Source of the DNA: Gonatopus flavifemur
Taxonomy: Eukaryota > Arthropoda > Insecta > Hymenoptera > Dryinidae
Reading direction: 5' to 3'
DNA: 64,000 nucleotides
NCBI GenBank assembly: GCA_018340375.1
Contig: JAFFJZ010000004.1
Coordinates: forward strand, 30,788,001 to 30,852,000
Each line of letters opens with the position of its first letter. Position 1 is the first letter of the stretch. A program made the translations under genes and the position numbers. Of the stretch, positions 56,020-64,000 are shown one piece after another. The notes under the pieces were generated by a model. The model did not search any database. It was not told the DNA's origin and saw nothing but the letters and a program-made list of their open reading frames with translations.

Positions 56020-58420
56020 ACATATTGAAATTTGGTGAGAAGTTCCATATTATATGAATATTGAATTGTGTTTTTTAATTTCCTCGAAGCTGTGAACGAC
56101 AAACCGGTGGCTCCTCAGCGTTTTTCCCTGAACATTTCGTCCCGTGGCCGGTCAAATAACTCCTGCAAACTTGAAGATACAAACATGAACCTGGGGAATT
56201 TATATTGATTATGATATTAGCCACAGTAGTACGTAGGAATTTTTTATACGATTTTTTAGCGGATTCCGTTATTCTTTTTTTCGAATTTTTTCAAAAAAAC
56301 ATACAATTTTGGTGAGGATTGATAAAGAAAAACCCTACGTATAGTTGTACCTGTTAGAGTTGACCGATAGAGCGTGTGTGAGAGGGGGCGCTGGTTGTGG
56401 CGTCGTGACAGAGAAGCGACAGTGTAGGATGGCTATGTCAGAGAACCGGTCGCGTAGCTGACGTATGATCTGTGTAATGATCGAAGGGTGATTATGAGCG
56501 AGTGATGCGCGTTGAAGAAACCCAGTGTTTGAGTTCTTATCACGTTCTGTTCATAAATTCATTTACTTTGTGATGGATGTTCCTTAAATCCATGCACAAA
56601 GGCGCTTGGGTCCTTGAGCGCCTCCACGACTCCTGTCGTGGATATTTATATGTCACAGCGGGACCTGAAAAATATCGAGGAAGAACAAGTAACTTGCTCA
56701 CGGCAATTTTGAGGGGTCAAGGGAAAAGGAATAAGCTCAGGGAGAGGAGGTGGGTTGATTCTAATTCACTAGAATAATCAAACTCCAAATGGGGTTAACC
56801 ACGTGTCAGAGCACGTATATATTTTTACAATCTATCAATATTATACAAAACCAGCGACTTCGTCGCGCATAGAAAAATACAAACAATTCTCTTGGTCATC
56901 AATTTGCTTTGGGAGACACAGGGACTAAGAAAAGAGTACGGAGGGCGCGGCCGCGAGGGAACATCTATAGACGGACTATGCCGTTTACATTAATCAAAAC
57001 AAAGGGAACTAGAGGGCAACCGCGACCATACAATTAATCGAGGGAGGACAACCACGGGCGAAGGGGGTGACTCGATGTCGAAATACGAAGGGTCAGGAAG
57101 GAAAAATGTGAGAAAAGAGGGACACGTGGAGGAGGCCACGTGAACAACACTGCTATTACCACACAAAATCCCGCGAAGGGAACACCGCACGGGCACTGAG
57201 CACCGGTTGATTTCCTCAACAGAACGAGGGAGAAAATTCCAACTGAAATCGGACCCCGATGGCACGACACACTCACCGTATTCAAAATTCGAGAGCGCGA
57301 GAAGATCCTGGAACGTCGCCGTGGCTCAGTTACACAAGAAGTGGCAGGCAACATGGCCACTTCCTTCTTCTTCACCGACGGGTGAGTTCACAAAATCATA
57401 TACGAAACCCCGTCGGTGACTTTCCGTTGGAGTGCACTCTCGAGCTCGACTTGCGCGCTCGGGTGGTGGTGGCTTCTTACTACTCGTTGGGTGAGTGTGC
57501 GCATGTGCGTTTTGGAGATCTTCTGGGTGCGGGTGTTTATGTCCTTTTCTCTCCTTTGGTGGGGCCAGGAGAAGGGGTACAGCGTGGTCGGGTTGGTCTC
57601 TGCCGTTGTTCCGCCGATCCAGGAACGGGGTGGCATCCTCGGAGACGACTCATCTGACTCTCTCTCTCTCCCTCTCTAGTCCAGGGTTGGAGAGAGATGG
57701 TGTTGTCCGCGAGGGATTTCCAGCCTCCTGGGGGTTGTCGATTTTGGAACGGCCGAGATGGCGTTGATATCGCCTCCTGACGTTGGACCAATCCTACCAA
57801 GCATCCGTGGTATAGGTGGCGCTGCCTCCTTGGGGACGGGAAACCTCAACAAATAGAAGAAGGACAGGGATTAGAGGAGGACAGGAATAGCGAGGGAGAG
57901 GAGATGTGTTCCCGATTCTCGTGTAAGCGAGCGACAGCTGTGTTCTTACGAGTGAACCAACTCGTTATGAATGTTTACGATCACGATCGATAGGGATCGT
58001 GCGCGGTGCCATCCTGCGACTCTCTTTGTGATGATTTGTCACATCACAACTCAAAATAAAGAAAATACCGTTTTGTAACAAGTGGCAGAATTTCATTCGA
58101 AGTGAACATCCATTCAATCTCGAGTTACAGAGTTAAGATGGAGTCGAGTAACGGTTAGAGCGTAAGGATATTCACAATATCCTTAATCTATGTATTCGAC
58201 TGGTTATCTGTCGTTTCCTCTCTAACATACCTAATATCATATTCAATTGAAATTTTCTTTATTTATGATTATATCTTCAAATTTGCAGGAGTTATTTGTC
58301 CAGTCACGCGACAAAAATGTCCAGGGAAAACACTGAGAAGCCGTGATTTTGTTGTTCACAGCTCTGAAAAAATTCACAAACACACTGCAATAGTTATATA
58401 ATGAAGAACTTTTCGGCTGC
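56020..58420. repeat. Outer inverted repeat enclosing the LTR-like copy 2
   Basis: About 200 bp at 56020-56223 ('GAAGCTGTGAACGACAAAC', 'AACTCCTGCAAACTTGAAGA', 'GATTATGATATTAG') matches the reverse complement of about 58219-58420 ('GAGCTGTGAACAACAAAATC', 'AACTCCTGCAAATTTGAAGA', 'GAATATGATATTAG'). The arms differ noticeably. This is an older inverted-repeat element into which other sequence was placed, or a composite transposon. Confidence 0.6.
56352..58080 (-). repeat. LTR-like dispersed repeat, copy 2
   Basis: Begins (minus strand) 'TGTTACAAAACGGTATTTTC' at 58080 and ends 'GGTCAACTCTAACA' at 56352, giving TGTTA..TAACA ends. AATAAA lies close inside the 58080 end on the plus strand. Block homology to 46241-47640. 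No matching direct duplication at the two ends, no primer-binding site recognised. GC-rich open frames on both strands (57034-57800) have low-complexity products and are unlikely to be genes. Confidence 0.5.
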
Positions 58421-59539
58421 TTGAGAAGCTCGAATTTCTATGCCTGTTTAGAGGGAGGAAAGGAACCGATTGTAGACCGATCATATCTCCCCTCATTTTC
58501 TCCCCCAGGAAAAAATGACCTGCAGGAAAATGAAGACAAAAAAAAATGTTCGGAAACGAATTTATAAAAAGAAAGTATAAAGAGTCAAGGACTTCCCAAT
58601 TCTGCCTTGTTATATTTTTTATATTCCACAATCCGGGCTTCTGAGGCCCGAACTGTACGGATCTGTGTTAATTTCGAACTGTACCGAGGAGGGTTAAAAG
58701 GACACTCGAATTTGGAGTGTATATGTTAGCAAATATTCATCTTGTATCTGAACCCTATGGTGATTTCTCGCCTTGAATGAACCGTCTATATGGATCTCTC
58801 TTTGAATATCCAATCTTGCTAACACAATTCCATTATAAAAAACAACGCCAACAGATCCTTCAGCTGCAGTTGACTGTCCTCAATAAATACATTGTACAGG
58901 GGGCCAATTTCCAACCATAGTTCCCACATCCGAAATAACATTTGGGATAGCAGATGTATGCGACGTTCAGTACTGATAATTTCTGTCGCAGACTCCTGAG
59001 TCATAATACCCAACACCTGCGGAAAACTATATACACATATGTGAAGCATAAGAAAGAAGATTTAAAACATTTTGCCCTGTGAAGAATGATCGGAATTTTC
59101 TTGAGTACAGAAATGAGAGGATTCCTATCAAAGGATGGGAAGTCAATTTCCGGTACATCTGTATGAAATTTACTAGGAATCTAACTGAAAATTCCAATCT
59201 TCACAGGATTTTCACTAACGATTTCGCAAGAAATTTCAATTCCGGAAAATCTCTGAAGCCTGTACATGGGAATTATCTCACATACATGGATGGGGATTTT
59301 TCCGTAAAAGTAGTTTACAGTATACGATATGAATTTGAAAAGAAGTTCTATTAGGCGAGTTTAATGAGTCACAATTTATCACACTCACTCCTGAAATACC
59401 GAATCCACGATATCACTAGGTACCATTTCAAAATTGAGGGCACGTCATTGCAACTCATGAATCGCTGGTTCTCGAATATTAATAGCCGGTGGCGGATGAT
59501 TATGAATCCCAATATCCAACAACTCTTCGTTTTCTTCCA
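58421..59539. other. No recognised feature
   Basis: No coding resemblance. Plus-strand frames at 59079-59354 and 59364-59630 (the latter overlapping a MITE) and a minus-strand frame at 58374-58631 are unrecognised. Confidence 0.3.
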
Positions 59540-59907
59540 CCGAGAGAAAAAATTCGCTGACGCAGCCAATCGAGGTATTATATATAGAATAGCAAAATTT
59601 TTTGCTGACCTAGCTCAAAATTTGCTATAACAGCAATCGTGTTAGCTACGACAGCAATTTTTTAGCTGTGGCAGCAAAAATTGTTTGCTCCGCCAGCAAA
59701 TTTTCAGTATTTTATATAGAATAGCAAACAAATTTTGTTGGGATAGCAAACATTTTTTGCTGCCACAGCTAAAAATTCGCTGTCGTAGCTAACAAGTTTG
59801 CTGGCACAGCAAATAGTTTGCTGTCACAGCAAAAAATTTGCTGCTCTGGCAAAAGGAACCCAGCAAAAGTAGATTTCGCTGCCACAGCGAATTCCTTTTT
59901 CTCCGTG
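59540..59907. mobile_element. ~368-bp MITE with internal GCTG..CAGC palindromes, copy 1
   Basis: Left end CACCGAGAGAAAAAATTCGCTG, in shortened form 'CACCGAGAGAAAAAATTCGC', matches the complement of the right end ('CACGGAGAAAAAGGAATTCG'). The interior contains about a dozen short units such as 'TAGCAAACATTTTTTGCTG', 'CACAGCAAATAGTTTGCTG' and 'CACAGCTAAAAATTCGCTG', each a small hairpin. A homologous copy lies at 60717-61079. Confidence 0.75.
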
Positions 59908-59960
59908 TCAACGAAAACAATCACAAGACATGCATACAAACTCGCACTACTATTGCAAAT

Positions 59961-60260
59961 ACACGGAAAGACCAGGTCTATTATTATTCAGAAAAATGAC
60001 TGCCAATTTGGGGAGAACGAGGATTGCTGGGAAATATTCGTAGTGAGTCTACTAAAAATTCGTAGTCGATGTATTAGCAGTTGATAGTTTCACTGTGAAA
60101 AATACCAATGAGCCTATCAACTGGTAATATTTTGACTACGAATTTTTGGTAGACTCACACGAATATTTTCCCAGCGATCTTCTTTTTCCCTGAATTGACA
60201 GTCATTTTTCCAAACGTTGATAAATTCTTTCTAAATATTAATAGATCCGGTCTTTCCGTG
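59961..60260. mobile_element. 300-bp foldback MITE with TA flanks
   Basis: Left tip 'CACGGAAAGACCAGGTCTAT', right tip complement 'CACGGAAAGACCGGATCTAT', TA on both sides. Arms of about 130-145 bp share 'AAAAATGACTG', 'GCTGGGAAA', 'TATTCGT' and 'AAAAATTCGTAGTC', closing near 60095-60115. No coding capacity. Confidence 0.85.
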
Positions 60261-60716
60261 TATAGCACTGACTTCGATAACGCGGATCCTCATCATGATT
60301 AATCCCTTTGTAGATGTAGCGCCAAGTACTACTACGTTGACCAGGAACCCGTAACGTTCCACAAAATGAACTCAGAACTAATGGATTATACTCAACACAG
60401 CTTTCGAAGTTTGTTTTACTTTGATTTTCCGCTGAACAAATACAATCACGTGGAATCTCAATTACCGACATTGTTGTTTTATCTGAATGTGGTTACGATT
60501 ATATTTGAAACAAGAAAGAAGTTCATCATGAAAATTCCACTTTAGATGTAAATCAATTATCAATGATTTTGACATATACTGCACGGAAAGAACTCACACA
60601 AGATATGAGTTCACCGAACGCATGATTTTAGATTCCCAACTTCCATGTGAAATATAATGGGACAGCCTTCGAGATTAATGTTCCCAGATTTTTATACTCA
60701 ATTTTTTTTCACGATT
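60261..60716. other. No recognised feature
   Basis: Short interval between two MITEs. Nothing recognisable. Confidence 0.35.
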
Positions 60717-61079
60717 CCACACGTAGGAAATGAAATGTTCTGGCACAGTAAATGCAGGTATCATATATGGAATAGGGAATCTTTTTTGCTGACCAAGCTC
60801 AAAATTCGCTACCATAGCTAATTGCCTTGCTGAGGGAGCAACACCAGCAAGTTTTTCACTGCGGTAGCTGAATTTTCAGTATTATATACAGAATAGCAAA
60901 CAAATTCCGCTTGAGCAGTCGACAGTTTTTTGCTGCTACAGCTAGAAAATCACTGTCATAGCTGACAAGATTGCTATGATAGCAAAAAAATCCTGTCATA
61001 GCAAACAATTTGCTGCTTCAGCAAAAAGTACGGAGCAGTTAGATTTCGCGATTGCAGCGAATTCTTTTTTCTCCGTGTG
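60717..61079. mobile_element. MITE with internal GCTG..CAGC palindromes, copy 2
   Basis: Aligns with 59540-59907 through 'ATAGAATAGCAAA'-like, 'TTTTTTGCTGACC', 'AGCTCAAAATTYGCTA', 'CAGTATTATATA' and the shared end 'GCGAATTCTTTTTTCTCCGTG'. Its left end ('CACACGTAGGAAATGAAATG') is more diverged. The individual hairpin units have changed in parallel positions. Confidence 0.7.
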
Positions 61080-61339
61080 ACTGTGAAGAGGAATTACCGC
61101 GGACCTGATTTCTCTCTTCGATTTCAATATTCTTCAATCACTTCTGCGTTGATGAAAAACCACGTCGACATCTTGAGATCAGTTTTAATGGAAAATTCAA
61201 TATGATAGCTTGTTATGAAACTTAATATGACTTTGGACACAAAATTTCGTATCTTTTTCAACAGTGTCACGTCAAATAAATAAATTCAAGACACAAGTAG
61301 CAATCTGTACGGTCGATCGTCATTTTATCCCCGAACACT

Positions 61340-61810
61340 TTGGAATAGAGATTTGGCGGAATACAGATTTGTAGCAATAGTGATCTGCCGGCATAGAGAT
61401 TTGAAGGAATGAAGAATCAAAGGAATAAAGATTTGAAGGAACACAGTAAAAAATTTTCCGTCAAATTCAACACACAAGCGAATGTTAACCATTTTTCTTC
61501 ATACTCAACGTGTGTTGATTCCAGAGTGACACTTATGAAGTGTTCATTTGAACTCGAATAACATTTTAATGTGTTGAAAATGAATCGATCGAACAGCATT
61601 TGATCAGTGTGTTAAATGAACACACAAAAGTGTTAAATACTTGAATTTTGACACGTACTTCTTTTTTACACAATGACGGAATTTTTTTTACTGTGAATGG
61701 AGATTTGGAGGAATGGAGATTTGGAGGGATAGAGATTTGGAAGAATAGAGATTTGGAAGGATAGAGATTTGGAAGAATGGGAATTTGGAGGAATACAGAT
61801 TTGGGAGGAG
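61340..61810. repeat. ~16-bp minisatellite split by a MITE
   Basis: Units of the type 'GGAATAGAGATTTGGA' run from about 61340 to 61441 and resume at 61696-61810 ('GGAGATTTGGAGGAAT', 'AGAGATTTGGAAGAAT'). The intervening 254 bp is a separate MITE. At least 12 recognisable units in total. The right-hand part is more regular than the left. Confidence 0.8.
61442..61695. mobile_element. 254-bp MITE inside the minisatellite
   Basis: Left tip 'CACAGTAAAAAATTTTCCGT', right tip complement 'CACAGTAAAAAAAATTCCGT'. The interior has further short inverted motifs ('CAACACACAAG', 'GTGTGTTAAATGAACACAC'). It interrupts the 16-bp tandem repeat. The target duplication is ambiguous because of the repeat. Confidence 0.8.
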
Positions 61811-62684
61811 AGAGTTTCTTAATGTAGAGAGAACGTAAAAATTTTCCAAATTTTTCTTCTCTTTCTTTTCTTCTCTCCATCTCTGCTAGCCCCCTATTAC
61901 CATTTCTTTCACCCTGGGAAAACAAAACACATTTTTAAACGCCCTCGTGCATCCAGTGAACAGGTGTATTATTATTATTAATTTCAAACACCTGCGCACA
62001 GATGTACAGCGACAAAAAGCTCAACTACGCTCCGCACAACACAGGTGTGCGCGTAGATAAATGATCGTTGAGGGTGAAACAGATACTGTTACCTTACGAT
62101 GTATCTTTCCATCAACCAGCAAAGCGCTCGCATGCGATGAGGAAAATTCCCGTTTACCCTTACAGAAGTGGAGGGGAATGTTTCTCATTGAATTCAAGTT
62201 GAGAATACCTTGAGCGAACTGTTATACTTCGTTATATTTGAAAGCAACCGTACGACGCCGAAGAAATCTGGAAATCCACAGACCCTTTTTCTCTCTCTTG
62301 TTTGTTTCCAATTCGAGTAAAAGCACGGACTTTATTGCCCGTTATAAAACATTCTTTCAAATACAGACTACCCGGGATTAACGCGAAGAATCATGTCGCC
62401 AGCCCGATGATAAAATCTTTCTCATTTAATCATGTCTAATATTGAAAAAATCTCATTGATAACAAAGAATATTCGTTAACAATGAGTTCAGACAAATTAA
62501 GATGAATTTTCTCTCTCCAGCAACCCTCGAACGGACTCTGTACCTCGAACACTTCTCTCTACATCTTTATCTTTTCTTTCTACCTTCTTCGTATTAAAAC
62601 AATTATTCACAATGAAAAATGATAGTTGGAAGAGTTTTGGAATTGAATACCCTTTCTCCAGATTCATATATAGTAGAGATCTAA
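61811..62684. other. No recognised feature
   Basis: AT-rich with some pyrimidine-rich runs near 61850-61890 and 62280-62300. No gene or repeat supported. Confidence 0.35.
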
Positions 62685-63660
62685 TTCTATGAGATTCTGC
62701 AAAAGCCTATATAAGTCAATACAAACTCTATAAAATGATGTATAAATTCATGAGAAAATCTAACTCCAATTGAACTTCTGTAAGTTTTCCATGAATCTCT
62801 TATGAGGATGCAATAAGAACCCTCATAAAATTACTATCAAATCTTGCGAAATTACAATGAAATCCTATAAAAATTTGATCAACGCTTTAGAAAACCTAAT
62901 ATAACTTCTATACAATTCCTGTAAAAATCCCTACAATTTCTTCTATGAAATTCTCCACTAAGCACTATGAAATTCGAATAGAATTCTATAGAAATTCTGA
63001 ATGAATTCACAAACTTCCAAAATAACTCTTATCAATTTCTATGAAAATTTCTATCGAACTCTATGTATTAAAGTGACAATCCTATAAGGAGTCTATATAA
63101 ATTCTATAAAATCGCTATAAAATCTACTCAAAGCTCTCACGATTCTTTCATAACACTTCTGCAAACCTCCTGTGAGAACTCTATGAATCCTCATGAACCT
63201 CCAAGGAAATTCTATGAAAAATTTACAGAACTTGTATGCAAGTCCCATTAAAATTTTACAAATTTCCTATGAAACCTCTGAAGGATTTCTATGAAAATTG
63301 AGCGAAACTTATGTGTTAGTTTCATAGAGTTTTTTGGAATCTCTATGAAAGCTTACAATGATTTCTCTTTCAAAAATGAAAGAATAAATTCTCTTCTCTA
63401 TATTTCAAATCATAATTTATATCCAAAAATGAATCGGAAGGAATCTTGAAAAGGGCCTGAATAAAGAGAACCTCCTTCAAACACTGACAAAAGTTTAATT
63501 CTATTGATTATTTAATTATTTAATTATAAAACAAACTATTGAATCACAAGAAGTTCTATGAAATTCCATATACATTCAAATAAAATACTCTACATAAATT
63601 CCTTGGGACTCCTATAGAGTTTTTATGAGAATCCCCATTGAACTATCTATAATTCTCCAC
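62685..63660. repeat. Degenerate short repeat (CTATGAAATTC-type), ~1 kb
   Basis: Variants of 'TTCTATGAAAATTC', 'CCTATAAAATTTG' and 'CTCTATGAATCCTC' recur irregularly at about 18-30 bp for nearly a kilobase, both as CTATGAAA and as TTCATAGA-like complements. No fixed unit length could be measured. Probably an ancient minisatellite decayed by substitution, similar in style to 54820-55095. Confidence 0.5.
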
Positions 63661-63779
63661 ACATATTTCTAACTCCTATCACCTTCCTAAGAGTTTTTCA
63701 TCCCTCACAATCAAAAGCCCGATATTCAAAATTGGGTCAGCTTGGGGCCATTCGTTAATTTCGATTCGAGTTTTATATA

Positions 63780-64000
63780 CAGGGTGGACCATCTTGAGTG
63801 ATGTACTCAAATACCCCCGAAACTAGTGGAGATGGAAAAAAATGTTACTGATAAAAAGTTTGAGGATTCAGGGGGGAAGTATGGTGCTGACCTTGAAAAT
63901 TTCCTCACATGTCATTTTGAGGGTCATTTGGAGGTCAAGATGGTTTTTTTGACCCGGACTCCCATTTTTTTACCATGGAATCTGGAAGCTGGTTCCAAAC
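63780..64000. mobile_element. Left end of a CAGGGTGG-type element, cut by window end
   Basis: 'CAGGGTGGACCATCTTGAGT' preceded by TA (63778-63779) has the same CAGGGTG tip and TA flank as the 1.85-kb foldbacks, but a different interior. It continues past the end of the window, so its right end cannot be seen. Confidence 0.45.

Noticed and set aside
1..64000. CRISPR arrays, operons, bacterial promoters, tRNA or rRNA genes
   Set aside because: The tandem repeats found lack the short-repeat/unique-spacer pattern, the coding relics are eukaryotic transposons, and no tRNA or rRNA signature was seen on reading.

Overview
The window reads as intergenic or heterochromatin-like DNA from an insect. The BEL/Pao, mariner and MULE relatives, two transposon proteins dispersed in arthropods, the AT-rich background and the complete absence of bacterial gene organisation point that way. 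Hymenoptera is my tentative guess, from general familiarity with such repeat landscapes and not from any diagnostic gene. I found no convincing host gene, tRNA, rRNA or CRISPR array. Nearly everything I can name is a transposable element or a relic, mostly broken and often nested.

Layout: 0.5-1.5 kb holds two degenerate tandem repeats. 2.4-5.7 kb is a large inverted-repeat (foldback) element with four smaller palindromes in its loop. 7.3-13.3 kb is a minus-strand BEL/Pao retrotransposon lacking its RT core and split by a 2.07 kb DNA transposon with about 450-490 bp terminal inverted repeats (TIRs). A second BEL fragment (+) lies at 14.9-15.5 kb, next to a nearly full mariner at 15.6-16.9 kb. 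17.8-24.7 kb is a set of nested elements: inside TIRs 6.6 kb apart sit a foldback element built from a palindromic 'TCTACC..GGTAGA' module, a satellite-like repeat, and a MULE split by a MITE that itself contains a smaller MITE. 25.7-26.2 kb is a 122-bp minisatellite. 26.4-29.1 kb is the longer sibling of the 7.8-kb transposon. 29.8-31.6 kb is a foldback with 750-bp arms. 35.1-40.5 kb holds a small foldback, a (TA)n tract, a minus-strand endonuclease/RT LINE, and upstream of it five copies of a 164-bp tandem unit. 41.6 kb has a 111-bp MITE with perfect 8-bp target duplications, and 42.3-43.5 kb a truncated mariner. 46.2-47.6 and 56.4-58.1 kb hold two opposite-orientation copies of a GC-richer LTR-like repeat. 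49.1-53.3 kb is an old arthropod transposon gene interrupted by a mariner, a second mariner and the 8-bp-TSD MITE. The remainder (53.4-64 kb) is foldbacks, MITEs and degenerate short repeats.

No genes work together here as a system. What is coherent is the order of insertion. Several insertions can be placed relative to each other because they interrupt recognisable reading frames or leave target-site duplications (TSDs). The points most worth following up are the 8-bp-TSD mini-MITE family, the foldback built of palindromic modules, the two long-TIR elements with the 'DGAAQHFKNKYN' protein, and the 164-bp monomer array upstream of the LINE.
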